64,000 nucleotides of DNA from Rhodobacteraceae bacterium EL129 (GTDB lineage Bacteria; Pseudomonadota; Alphaproteobacteria; Rhodobacterales; Rhodobacteraceae): NCBI GenBank assembly GCA_900313005.1, contig ONZJ01000002.1, forward strand, positions 2,895,303 through 2,959,302, in the 5' to 3' direction. Within the stretch, counting starts at the first letter, position 1. Each line of letters starts with the position of its first letter. The notes under the pieces are model-generated. The model was not told the origin of the DNA and made no database searches. It saw nothing but the letters and a program-made list of their open reading frames with translations. The translations under genes were made by a program, and so were the position numbers. Positions 41,502-49,350 of this stretch are shown here, one piece after another.

Positions 41502-41505
41502 GCAC

Positions 41506-42165
41506 ATGATTGAAGTGAATACCGTGGCGGCCCTTTGGTGGGCCGTCATTGCGTCCGGGGTGTATCACGGCGTGAATCCTGGTATGGGCTGGCCTCTTGC
41601 TGTGTCCTCGGCGCTAATGGAGCAAAAGAAATCCAGCCTCTACAAGGCGTTGCTTGCCTTGGCAGGCGGGCACCTGCTTGCTATGACAGCGATCCTCTTG
41701 CCGTTTTCCATGCTTTATATACTGGTCGACTACCAACGCGAAATCCAGGTCGGGGCCGCCTGTCTGGTGATTGCTCTCGGGGTCTACCTTCTGATCAACC
41801 GCCGCCACCCGCGCTTTCTGGCACGTGTGCCGCCCCATAAGCTGGGGCTCTGGTCCTTTCTGGCCGCTATGGCGCATGGCGCAGGGCTGATGCTGGTGCC
41901 CATCTACCTTGGTATCTGCGGCACCGTTGATACCGACGCAGGCCATGCGGCTGCTGAGACATTGATGTCAGGCAACATCTTCACCGCCCTGTCGGTCGCT
42001 GCAGTCCACACGTTGGCGATGACAGCTGCCGGGGGCACATTGGCCCTGGGCGTCTACCACTGGCTTGGTCTGAAATTCCTATCCAAAGGCTGGTTCAATC
42101 TGGATGTGGTCTGGGCGCTCAGTCTCATTACCGTCGGCGTCATCGCACTAGTGAGCACACATTAA
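41506..42165 (+). CDS. NicO/HupE-like small permease
   Basis: A 219-residue membrane protein with about six helices. The first loop, GVYHGVNPGMGWPLAV, resembles the His-x4-Asp/His metal motif of NicO/RcnA and UreH-like permeases (HALDPGHG), and AMAHGAGLMLVPIYL and AVHTLAMTAAG carry further His residues in helices. It starts 4 bases after the SBP56-like gene. If it carries metal it could supply copper or nickel to that protein (inference). Confidence 0.7.
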   Translation: MIEVNTVAALWWAVIASGVYHGVNPGMGWPLAVSSALMEQKKSSLYKALLALAGGHLLAMTAILLPFSMLYILVDYQREIQVGAACLVIALGVYLLINRRHPRFLARVPPHKLGLWSFLAAMAHGAGLMLVPIYLGICGTVDTDAGHAAAETLMSGNIFTALSVAAVHTLAMTAAGGTLALGVYHWLGLKFLSKGWFNLDVVWALSLITVGVIALVSTH

Positions 42166-42246
42166 CGCGCGCAATTTGGCCTTTTCTTAGTGAAAATGCT
42201 CATTCCATGTCACCCGCACCATATGCGCCGTGGCCTGTCACCCGCC

Positions 42247-42297
42247 GCACCCCCATTTGGCAAAAGGGGTGGGCGGGCTTTTGTCAAATGGGGGTGC
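42247..42297. repeat. 51-bp long-arm inverted repeat
   Basis: Two 20-base arms (42247-42266 and 42278-42297) match in 19 positions around an 11-base GGGTGGGCGGG loop. It lies in the 186-base gap before the GntR-type gene. No T-tract follows on either side, so it is not a standard terminator. Confidence 0.75.
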
Positions 42298-42311
42298 TTG
42301 CGCCGGCTCAC

Positions 42312-42336
42312 AACCGGTCATATCATTTGACCAGTT
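42312..42336. promoter_or_regulatory. candidate GntR/FCD operator
   Basis: GGTCA-7-TGACC with extended symmetry (10 of 12 bases in each half) ends 15 bases before the GntR-type start. The form resembles FadR-subfamily operators and suggests autoregulation. Confidence 0.55.
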
Positions 42337-42351
42337 GTAGCTGAGGCCCGA

Positions 42352-43119
42352 ATGCCCTTCCAAAAAGTCACGCCCGAAAAACTCTCGACCGCTGTCACCC
42401 GACAGATCGAAAAGCTGATCCTACGCGGCATTCTGCGCCCCGGTGAACGCCTGCCGTCCGAACGTGATCTGGCCGAGCAGATGGGCGTCTCACGCCCCTC
42501 CCTGCGCGAGGCGATTGCTGAGTTGCAGGACAAGGGTCTACTGGCTTCGCGCGCAGGCTCGGGTATCTACGTGGCCGATGTGTTGGGCAATGCCTTCTCC
42601 CCTGCTCTCATCGGTCTATTCGCAGACCACGACGAAGCCGTGTTTGACTACATCGCATTTCGCCGCGACCTCGAAGCGCTGGCTGCCGAGCGCGCTGCAC
42701 GGTTGGCCTCGGACACAGACTTGCAAGTGATCCAGACGGTCTTGGACCGCATGGAAACCGCCCACGCAAAACCCAACGCGGATGAAGAAGCTCAGCTAGA
42801 CGCCGAATTTCACATGGCCATCATGGAGGCCTCGCACAACGTGGTGATGTTGCACATGGTGCGGTCAATGTTCCAGATGCTGCGCGAAGGCGTGTTCTAC
42901 AATCGCCAGGTGATGTTTCGCCAACGCATGACCCGCGATATGCTGTTGGATCAGCACTGCGCCATCAATGACGCACTTCAGGCCCGTGATCCTGAGGCTG
43001 CACGCGGCGCGGTTGAAACACATTTGACATTTGTCGAAACCTGCCTGTCGGATCAGAAAAGATCAGACCAGAACGAGGCCATTGCCCGCCAACGGCTGGA
43101 TCACGAGCAAAAGCGATAA
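42352..43119 (+). CDS. GntR-family (FadR/FCD) transcriptional regulator
   Basis: A 255-residue FadR-type regulator. The winged-HTH is ILRGILRPGERLPSERDLAE then QMGVSRPSLREAIAELQDKGLL; the FCD ligand domain follows (FRRDLEALAAERAARLA, DAEFHMAIMEASHN, with metal-binding Asp/His). The ligand is probably a carboxylate, as for the family. It starts near the operator at 42312. Nearest enzymes are the SBP56-like gene upstream and none downstream on this strand. Confidence 0.9.
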   Translation: MPFQKVTPEKLSTAVTRQIEKLILRGILRPGERLPSERDLAEQMGVSRPSLREAIAELQDKGLLASRAGSGIYVADVLGNAFSPALIGLFADHDEAVFDYIAFRRDLEALAAERAARLASDTDLQVIQTVLDRMETAHAKPNADEEAQLDAEFHMAIMEASHNVVMLHMVRSMFQMLREGVFYNRQVMFRQRMTRDMLLDQHCAINDALQARDPEAARGAVETHLTFVETCLSDQKRSDQNEAIARQRLDHEQKR

Positions 43120-43132
43120 GCCCGCCAGAGCG

Positions 43133-43702
43133 TCAGACTGCACCGAGCAACAGTTTTATCTGTCCCAAAACGTCGTCAACAAACTCGATATCGCCGGACG
43201 TGCGCTTGATCAGCAAACTGCCCTCAATTGCGCTAAAAATCAGGCGTGCCATGGCACGCGGTTCGCCGTTGAACTGAAACGACCCGGCAGCCTTACCAAC
43301 AACCAGCAAATCTTCAACCCAGGTCAGATGTTCTTGAAAGAACGCCGCGATCTCTTGCTTCATCTCATCCGGCAGTGCGGTGTATTCCCCGCCCAGAACT
43401 CCGCACAAACAGGCCGTGCTGGGGTTGCGACCCATCTCGAGGATCGGGGAGACATAGCGATCCAGTGCTTGCCAATGGTCTATCGACCCCGAAAGCTCCA
43501 ACTGATCGCTGATGGCGCGCATGCGTTCGCGGTAGCGGACAATTACTGCGCGACCAAGTGCGGCTTTTGCAGGGAAGTAATAGTAAATACTGGCCTTTTT
43601 GATCCCCACCCGCTCGGCAATATCAGCAAAGCTAAACCCGAAATACCCGCGGTCCTGAATCAGGGCCTCGGTGGTGTCGACGATTGCATCCGCTGTGCTC
43701 AT
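43133..43702 (-). CDS. TetR-family regulator
   Basis: A 189-residue TetR regulator: DTTEALIQDRGYFGFSFADI then AERVGIKKASIYYYFPAKAA is the HTH, and a ligand-binding helical domain follows. It is the last gene of a minus-strand set cupin - DUF4142 - TetR. The set's leader carries two palindromes at 44792-44833 that are likely its operators. ATG 43702 begins the homologous part; the frame is open 17 codons upstream. Confidence 0.9.
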   Translation of the reverse strand: MSTADAIVDTTEALIQDRGYFGFSFADIAERVGIKKASIYYYFPAKAALGRAVIVRYRERMRAISDQLELSGSIDHWQALDRYVSPILEMGRNPSTACLCGVLGGEYTALPDEMKQEIAAFFQEHLTWVEDLLVVGKAAGSFQFNGEPRAMARLIFSAIEGSLLIKRTSGDIEFVDDVLGQIKLLLGAV

Positions 43703-43778
43703 GCTGGGTCCAGTTGCTCCGGTGTTGCCCGGAACAGATCGGGCCCGGATCATGTAACCCGGGCCCTGCGCATTCCGG

Positions 43779-44306
43779 TTACTCAGTCACTTGGTACCCT
43801 AGTGCCTGTGCCGCCTCAATAGTGGCGCTCAGGTGATGCTCGAAATGCGGTAGCACTGCCTCGAGGTGTTCACGGAATTCGTCATTCTCAACCGAGGGAA
43901 TGAAGGTGTTGCGCACAGCTTCGCTTGCCCCCCTGTGGAATGGAACTTCCAGTTGAAGATAGGCTTCGTCAAAGGCCGCGCCCTCTAACTGGGACAGCCG
44001 CGCCACGTTCTCGGCATGGGTGGCGGCCATGTCTTTGTCAGCTGGCAAATCGTAAGTGATGCCATTGTCTGCGGCAATATCGCGTGCCATCTGGCGCACG
44101 CCTGCATGATCGCGCAGGATCATCGCGGCCACCCGGCGCAATTCTACCGAATTGCCCTTGATGACCCCTAGTTCGGCAATTTCGATATCCGCCGAGTTGA
44201 CCTGATCGTATAGCGCAAAGAAGGTTGCATCGTCGGCTTTACCAACGCTGGACATAGCCATCGTGGCAAGAGCGGCAACACCCAATAACTGTTTGATGTA
44301 GTTCAT
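43779..44306 (-). CDS. DUF4142 periplasmic protein
   Basis: A 175-residue secreted protein: signal peptide LLGVAALATMAMSSVGKA, then a DUF4142 helical bundle (LYDQVNSADIEIAELGVIKG; ILRDHAGVRQMARDIAADNG; HLEAVLPHFEHHLSATIE). DUF4142 is a ferritin-like four-helix family with no fixed role. It lies between the cupin and TetR genes and is probably co-regulated with them. Confidence 0.85.
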   Translation of the reverse strand: MNYIKQLLGVAALATMAMSSVGKADDATFFALYDQVNSADIEIAELGVIKGNSVELRRVAAMILRDHAGVRQMARDIAADNGITYDLPADKDMAATHAENVARLSQLEGAAFDEAYLQLEVPFHRGASEAVRNTFIPSVENDEFREHLEAVLPHFEHHLSATIEAAQALGYQVTE

Positions 44307-44332
44307 TCTGTTTCCTTTCGTTTCGATGGGGA

Positions 44333-44776
44333 TCACTCTGTTGGCATGAAGTCGAATTTGTCTGACTGATAGAGAACCATCACGCATTCCTCATCGCCGA
44401 GGCATTCGCTGATGTGTTCTTGATTGCCCGGAATGGACCAATGTGATCCGGCGGGCAGTTCCACTTCGGTGTCTTTCTGACCTGGAACATAATGCCGTGT
44501 GGTGCCTGACAAAACGACGCCGGTATAGCTGTGGGAATGGGTGTGAACCGGCGTTTTCATACCCGGTGCGAATCGCACCAGAGTTACATGCTGCCCGCTT
44601 GAGAAATCACCCATCACCGGGGAAACTTCAGGCCCGAACGGTGCTTTGACCCATTGGATCTCCTGTGCCGGTGTCTGGGTTGTGCCGTGGTCTGTTTCTC
44701 CGGCAAGGGCCTTACTGATGCCACCCAGAAGCGTCGCGACCATCACCACAGGCAACACGTGTTTCATGAAATTCAT
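44333..44776 (-). CDS. secreted cupin-domain protein
   Basis: A 147-residue protein with a signal peptide (VLPVVMVATLLGGISKALA) and a single cupin barrel: FAPGMKTPVHTHSHSYTGVVLSG has the metal-binding His cluster, and AGSHWSIPGNQEHISECLG is the second motif. It is the first gene of the set and may be an enzyme or binding protein in the periplasm. ATG 44776 is chosen; another ATG three codons later is possible. Confidence 0.85.
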   Translation of the reverse strand: MNFMKHVLPVVMVATLLGGISKALAGETDHGTTQTPAQEIQWVKAPFGPEVSPVMGDFSSGQHVTLVRFAPGMKTPVHTHSHSYTGVVLSGTTRHYVPGQKDTEVELPAGSHWSIPGNQEHISECLGDEECVMVLYQSDKFDFMPTE

Positions 44777-44791
44777 AGCTTTCTCCAATAT

Positions 44792-44809
44792 CTACCATAC
44801 GTATGGTAG
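44792..44809. promoter_or_regulatory. perfect 18-bp palindrome, operator 1
   Basis: CTACCATACGTATGGTAG is a perfect palindrome 15 bases upstream of the cupin start on the minus strand. Together with the copy at 44816 it forms a tandem pair with centres 24 bases apart, typical for cooperating TetR dimers. Confidence 0.8.
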
Positions 44810-44815
44810 AATACC

Positions 44816-44833
44816 CTACCTTACGTATGGTAG
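44816..44833. promoter_or_regulatory. 18-bp near-palindrome, operator 2
   Basis: CTACCTTACGTATGGTAG differs from operator 1 at one position. It lies just upstream of operator 1 with respect to the cupin gene. Confidence 0.8.
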
Positions 44834-44876
44834 ATTGTCAACTCAGCGCAGAACACCGCCACGTTGCTCAATTTAT

Positions 44877-44892
44877 TTTACCAATTGATAAA
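44877..44892. promoter_or_regulatory. RutR-like box upstream of preT
   Basis: TTTACCAATTGATAAA fits the RutR consensus TTGACCA-NN-TGGTCAA at 11 of 14 specified positions. It lies 51 bases before the preT start, in the promoter zone. Confidence 0.5.
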
Positions 44893-44942
44893 ATTTCAAA
44901 CCGTGGCATACTGAACCAACCGTATTCAAGCCGGAGCATCCC

Positions 44943-46274
44943 ATGCCAGACACCAAGCTGACGCCAGGTATCACCGCCAACCGCCTGCCCGAGGGGGCCT
45001 ATGCTGACAACTTCTCGGACTTGCATCCGCCTTTGGATGATCACGAGGCTTTGGTGGCCGCTGACCGCTGCTACTTCTGCCATGATGCGCCCTGCACCAC
45101 GGCCTGCCCCACGGATATCGACATCCCGCTGTTCATCCGTCAGATCGCCACCGGCACACCCGAGGCGGCCGCCAAAACAATCCTGACCCAGAACATTCTG
45201 GGCGGCATGTGCGCACGGGTCTGCCCGACCGAGACCCTATGTGAAGAGGTCTGCGTGCGCGAAGTCGCCGAGGGCAAACCGGTGCTCATCGGCCAGTTGC
45301 AGCGCTATGCCACTGACACATTGATGGCCGCTGGTACACATCCCTTCACCCGTGCCGATGCGACTGGCAAACGCGTTGCCGTGGTCGGCGCTGGCCCTGC
45401 TGGCTTGGCCTGTGCGCATCGGGCAGCGATGTTGGGCCATGACGTTGTAATCTATGACAGCCGCGCCAAACCCGGTGGCCTGAACGAGTTCGGCATTGCT
45501 GCTTACAAATCCGTGGATGGCTTCGCGCAGGCTGAGGTGGACTGGCTGCTCCAAATCGGCGGCATCACTGTCGATGCAGGTAAGTCGCTGGGCGAAGGGT
45601 TGACTCTCGATCAGCTGCAATCCGACTTTGACGCCGTATTTCTTGGCATCGGACTGTCCGGCGTGAATGCCTTGGGTGTCGAGGGCGAAGACAAATCTGG
45701 CGTATTGGACGCTGTGAATTTCATCGCGGATCTCCGCCAGACCACAGACTTGTCTAAACTGCCTGTGGGTCGGGATGTTGTGGTAATTGGTGGCGGGATG
45801 ACGGCGGTCGACGCGGCGGTACAGTCCAAGCTGCTGGGCGCATTGAACGTCAGCCTGGTCTATCGCCGTGGTCAGGACCGGATGAACGCCAGCCAGTTCG
45901 AACAAGATCTGGCGGCGTCCAAAGGCGTGCGGATCATCACCAACGCCTCGCCCACCGCAGTGCATGGCAATGGTTCTGTGCGCGAGATCGAGTTTGAATA
46001 CACCGACGATGACCTTACACCCACGGGCCAAACCTTCCGCCTGGCCGCCGATCAGGTTTTCAAGGCGATTGGCCAAACCCTCCAAGGCGAAGGCCTGCCT
46101 AATCTGGACGGCCGTAAGATCGCAGTAACGGGTGCAGGACGCACCAGCATAGCGGGTGTCTGGGCCGGTGGCGATTGTGCAAGCGGAGGCGATGACCTGA
46201 CCGTCACAGCAGTGGCTGAAGGCCGGGATGCAGCGATGGATATTCACACGCAATTGATGGGGTGCGCGGGTTAA
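44943..46274 (+). CDS. preT: dihydropyrimidine dehydrogenase subunit PreT
   Basis: A 443-residue oxidoreductase. The N-terminal half carries the Fe-S cysteines (CYFCHDAPCTTACPTDIDIP; GGMCARVCPTETLCEEVCV), then an FAD site (VAVVGAGPAGLACAHRA) and an NADH site (VVVIGGGMTAVDAA). With PreA it reduces uracil and thymine to dihydro-pyrimidines. It is followed by preA after 23 bases. Start ATG 44943. Confidence 0.95.
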   Translation: MPDTKLTPGITANRLPEGAYADNFSDLHPPLDDHEALVAADRCYFCHDAPCTTACPTDIDIPLFIRQIATGTPEAAAKTILTQNILGGMCARVCPTETLCEEVCVREVAEGKPVLIGQLQRYATDTLMAAGTHPFTRADATGKRVAVVGAGPAGLACAHRAAMLGHDVVIYDSRAKPGGLNEFGIAAYKSVDGFAQAEVDWLLQIGGITVDAGKSLGEGLTLDQLQSDFDAVFLGIGLSGVNALGVEGEDKSGVLDAVNFIADLRQTTDLSKLPVGRDVVVIGGGMTAVDAAVQSKLLGALNVSLVYRRGQDRMNASQFEQDLAASKGVRIITNASPTAVHGNGSVREIEFEYTDDDLTPTGQTFRLAADQVFKAIGQTLQGEGLPNLDGRKIAVTGAGRTSIAGVWAGGDCASGGDDLTVTAVAEGRDAAMDIHTQLMGCAG

Positions 46275-46297
46275 CCCCGCCCTATGGGAGAAACAAT

Positions 46298-47602
46298 ATG
46301 GCTGATCTGACAAGCAACTTCATCGGGATCAAATCCCCCAATCCCTTCTGGCTGGCCTCGGCCCCGCCCACGGACAAGGAATACAACGTTCGCCGCGCCT
46401 TTGAGGCCGGATGGGGTGGTGTTGTCTGGAAAACCCTTGGCGAAGATGGCCCGCCCGTGGTCAACGTCAACGGCCCACGCTATGGGGCGATTTGGGGCGC
46501 GGATCGTCGACTGCTGGGGCTCAACAATATTGAGCTGATCACTGACCGCCCATTGCAGACAAATCTGGATGAGATGACGCGGGTGAAAAAGGATTACCCG
46601 GATCACGCCGTTGTTGCCTCGCTGATGGTGCCCGTGGATGAAGACAGCTGGAAAGCGATCCTGGGGCGTGTGGCAGAGACAGGCTGCGACGGGGTGGAGC
46701 TGAACTTTGGCTGCCCACATGGAATGAGCGAGCGCGGCATGGGCAGCGCCGTGGGTCAAGTGCCCGAATACGTGGGACAAGTGGCAGAGTGGTGCAAGAA
46801 ACACACCGATCTGCCGGTGATCGTGAAGCTGACGCCCAACATCACCGACATTCGCAAACCTGCACAGGCGGCCAAGGATGGTGGGGCAGACGCGGTCAGC
46901 CTAATCAACACTATTAATTCGATCACCGGTGTAAACCTCGACAATTTCGCGCCAGAGCCGACGATCGACGGCAAAGGTGCGCACGGGGGATATTGCGGCC
47001 CTGCAGTGAAGCCGATTGCCTTGAACATGGTGGCCGAGATAGCGCGCACTCCCGGCCTTGGCGGCATCCCAATTTCCGGCATCGGTGGCGTGACGACCTG
47101 GCGCGATGCGGCAGAATTCATGGCGTTGGGAGCCGGTAATGTGCAAGTCTGCACAGCTGCTATGACCTATGGCTTCAAAATTGTGCAGGAAATGATCTCC
47201 GGCCTCTCCGAATACATGGATGAGAAGGGCATGACCTCGACCTCGGAGCTGGTGGGCCGTGCGGTGCCAAACCTGAGCGACTGGCAGCATCTAAACCTGA
47301 ACTACGTCACCAAGGCCCGGATCAACGAGGATATGTGTATCAAATGCGGCCGGTGTTACGCCGCCTGTGAGGACACATCACATCAGGCGATCACCATGAC
47401 CGAGGATCGCGTTTTTGGTGTCGATGACAGTGAATGCGTGGCCTGCAACCTGTGTGTGAATGTCTGTCCGGTTGAAGGCTGCATCACGATGGAAGAATTG
47501 CAGCCCGGTATGATTGATGAACGCACAGGTAGGGAGGTCGAGGAGGACTATGCCAACTGGACCTCACATCCCAACAATCCGGGCACATGCGCTGCCGAAT
47601 AG
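46298..47602 (+). CDS. preA: dihydropyrimidine dehydrogenase subunit PreA
   Basis: A 434-residue protein. The N-terminal FMN-binding barrel (related to dihydroorotate dehydrogenase) includes ELNFGCPHGMSERGMGSAVG and a C-terminal ferredoxin part with two [4Fe-4S] motifs: MCIKCGRCYAACEDTSH and CVACNLCVNVCPVEGC. It forms the catalytic subunit with PreT. The ATG 46298 has AGGGAG-like RBS; the open frame upstream is the preT tail. Confidence 0.95.
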   Translation: MADLTSNFIGIKSPNPFWLASAPPTDKEYNVRRAFEAGWGGVVWKTLGEDGPPVVNVNGPRYGAIWGADRRLLGLNNIELITDRPLQTNLDEMTRVKKDYPDHAVVASLMVPVDEDSWKAILGRVAETGCDGVELNFGCPHGMSERGMGSAVGQVPEYVGQVAEWCKKHTDLPVIVKLTPNITDIRKPAQAAKDGGADAVSLINTINSITGVNLDNFAPEPTIDGKGAHGGYCGPAVKPIALNMVAEIARTPGLGGIPISGIGGVTTWRDAAEFMALGAGNVQVCTAAMTYGFKIVQEMISGLSEYMDEKGMTSTSELVGRAVPNLSDWQHLNLNYVTKARINEDMCIKCGRCYAACEDTSHQAITMTEDRVFGVDDSECVACNLCVNVCPVEGCITMEELQPGMIDERTGREVEEDYANWTSHPNNPGTCAAE

Positions 47603-47622
47603 ATTTTTCGTACGAAAAATCT
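47601..47622. repeat. 22-bp perfect palindrome (first TCGTACGA unit)
   Basis: Arms AGATTTTTCGT and ACGAAAAATCT. It starts at the second base of the preA stop codon. With the second palindrome it may form the transcript end or a repeated intergenic element. Confidence 0.7.
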
Positions 47623-47628
47623 TTGGGC

Positions 47629-47652
47629 GAGAAAATTCGTACGAATTTTCTC
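47629..47652. repeat. 24-bp perfect palindrome (second TCGTACGA unit)
   Basis: Arms GAGAAAATTCGT and ACGAATTTTCTC, 6 bases after the first palindrome and sharing its TTCGTACGAA core. The two are not copies of each other outside the core, so each arm pair is kept by pairing. Confidence 0.7.
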
Positions 47653-47800
47653 AGAACACGAAGCGGATGGTGCCATCCTGGCAGTCGACCAGAATCTGAT
47701 CTGCGGTCTCGATCAGGCGAAATCCTCGTTTCTTAAATTCCATCTCAAACGCATCGCAACCAACACCGCGATCCACACAGGCCTGGGACCATCGGACCAC
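47651..47800 (-). pseudogene. short coding-like frame, possible gene remnant
   Basis: A 49-codon frame from GTG 47800 reads RWSQACVDRGVGCDAFEM, then EFKKRGFRLIETADQIL and DGTIRFVF before a stop that overlaps the second palindrome. The composition is protein-like, with a strand pattern at the end. There is no ATG start, and the frame is blocked by a stop a few codons upstream of the GTG region. It may be the C-terminal remnant of a lost gene or a true short protein. Confidence 0.35.
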
Positions 47801-47915
47801 GACTCCATTGCGGGCGGCTTTCGATGAAAATAACTATCAATCCATGGATCGGGTCGGACAGGGCGTGTGACATCTGGCATGTCCCCAAACTGGCCCCGGC
47901 TTGGTTAACATGGAA

Positions 47916-48530
47916 CTAAACCGCCAACATGCGCCGGAACATCGCATCCAGATGGGCCTCGGCATTGGCACGCACGTCGGAGTCGGCCAAAACCTGCACC
48001 TGCGCTTCGAAATCCGCATAATGCTGGGTGGTGGCCCAGATCGAAAAGATCAGGTGCAACGGATCAACCTGTGCCAACTTGCCCTGCGCAATCCATCCCT
48101 CAATCACAACGGTAACATGATCGACTAATGGTTTCAGATCGGCCTGCAGGTGCGGCGTGATCCGCGGCGCACCTTGCAGGATTTCATTGGCAAACAGTCG
48201 ACTTTCGCGTGGATATTCAAACGCCATTTCGACCTTGCGCTGCACATAGCGCAGAATTTCTTCTAACGGCTCACCAGCGGGATCGATTTTATGCATCGGA
48301 TCCAGCCAAGTTTCCATCAGCTGGTTTAGAAGCGTCACGTGGATCGCCTCTTTGCCATCGAAGTAATACAGGATGTTCGGCTTGGACAATCCCGATGCCA
48401 CGGCGATCTGATCCAGTGTCGCGCCCCGGTAGCCATGCTGCGAGAACACATCAAGGGCGGCATCTAGGATAAGCTTGCGATTGCGCAGCTGGATACGACT
48501 GGGTTTTTTCGCCGGAGACGGGATGTTCAT
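47916..48530 (-). CDS. RutR-like TetR-family regulator (copy 1)
   Basis: A 204-residue TetR-family protein closely resembling E. coli RutR: LILDAALDVFSQHGYRGATL then LSKPNILYYFDGKEAIHV in the HTH, and HLIFSIWATTQHYADFEAQV in the C-terminal domain. RutR senses uracil/thymine and controls pyrimidine use. It lies between preTA and the pyrimidine-hydrolysis operon, supporting this role. Confidence 0.88.
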   Translation of the reverse strand: MNIPSPAKKPSRIQLRNRKLILDAALDVFSQHGYRGATLDQIAVASGLSKPNILYYFDGKEAIHVTLLNQLMETWLDPMHKIDPAGEPLEEILRYVQRKVEMAFEYPRESRLFANEILQGAPRITPHLQADLKPLVDHVTVVIEGWIAQGKLAQVDPLHLIFSIWATTQHYADFEAQVQVLADSDVRANAEAHLDAMFRRMLAV

Positions 48531-48573
48531 GCGGGTAGAATGCGCTAAATTGAACGTCTTGCAAAGGGGGTGG

Positions 48574-49218
48574 TCAGCCGTACGCCTTCAATGCGCCAAT
48601 CCCTCTCAAGATGATGGTCTTTACCGTGGTTTTCACCTCGCCCCATTGTTTGTCCGTCAACGGAGCCCCGCCGTTCAATGTTTCTATCTGATGGCCAAAG
48701 TCTGCGTAATGTTGCGTGGTAGCCCAAAGCATATAGAGAAGATGGCGTGGGTCCACGTTGTCCATCTTCCCTTCGTCAATCCAACGTTGCAGAATGGCCA
48801 TGCGCCCTTCGGTCCATTCCACCAGGGTGGTTTCCAGATAGTCCTGAATGACCGGCGCGCGGTGCATCACCTCTGAGGCCCAAACCTTGGAGCCCGCCGG
48901 ATGACGTCGACTGATCTCCAGCTTGGCATCAATGTAGGCCCCGATTCCCTCGACCGGACCAGGGGCCGCGTCAAACACATCAGCTGCCTTCAGCCAGTCC
49001 TGAAAAATTGTCTGCACCACCTGACGATAAAGTGCCTCTTTGGTGGGGAAATAGTAGTGCAGATTGGCCTTGGGCAGTCCTGCCACATCGGCAATCAACT
49101 GCATCGTTGCCCCGCTAAACCCTGCCTCTGCAAAGGTTTTTTCAGCCGCTTCCAATATCAGCCGCTCATTTTCCTGACGGATTTCCTTTTTGCTGAGGGG
49201 GCGGACATTTGAAGCCAT
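48574..49218 (-). CDS. RutR-like TetR-family regulator (copy 2)
   Basis: A 214-residue paralog of the previous gene: LILEAAEKTFAEAGFSGATM and LPKANLHYYFPTKEALYRQV, then HLLYMLWATTQHYADFGHQI. It is 43 bases upstream of copy 1 on the same strand. Its start lies beside two RutR-like boxes at 49242 and 49275, so it may repress itself and the divergent amidohydrolase operon. Two paralogs could sense different pyrimidine intermediates (inference). Confidence 0.88.
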   Translation of the reverse strand: MASNVRPLSKKEIRQENERLILEAAEKTFAEAGFSGATMQLIADVAGLPKANLHYYFPTKEALYRQVVQTIFQDWLKAADVFDAAPGPVEGIGAYIDAKLEISRRHPAGSKVWASEVMHRAPVIQDYLETTLVEWTEGRMAILQRWIDEGKMDNVDPRHLLYMLWATTQHYADFGHQIETLNGGAPLTDKQWGEVKTTVKTIILRGIGALKAYG

Positions 49219-49241
49219 GTAAAACGCTTTCCAGAAACTTC

Positions 49242-49257
49242 TTGACCAGTTGGTCAG
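49242..49257. promoter_or_regulatory. RutR-like box 1
   Basis: TTGACCAGTTGGTCAG fits TTGACCA-NN-TGGTCAA in all but the last base. It lies in the divergent region between the second RutR-like gene and the amidohydrolase gene. Confidence 0.8.
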
Positions 49258-49274
49258 GGTGTGGTGCTCTGATC

Positions 49275-49290
49275 TTGACCATACGGTCAG
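49275..49290. promoter_or_regulatory. RutR-like box 2
   Basis: TTGACCATACGGTCAG matches the same pattern at 12 of 14 specified positions. Its centre is 33 bases from that of box 1, about three helical turns, so both sites face the same side of the DNA. Confidence 0.75.
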
Positions 49291-49350
49291 GAAGTGACCG
49301 TTTGCAAGAGAGGTCTGATTAAAGGCCCCCAGCGATAGGGAGAATACGTT

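Larger units (their letters stand above)
47603..47915. other. 313-base spacer with palindromes and a remnant-like frame
   Basis: Between preA and the RutR-like gene. It holds the two palindromes and a 49-codon minus-strand frame (47651-47800). The rest (47801-47915) shows nothing recognisable. Confidence 0.6.
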
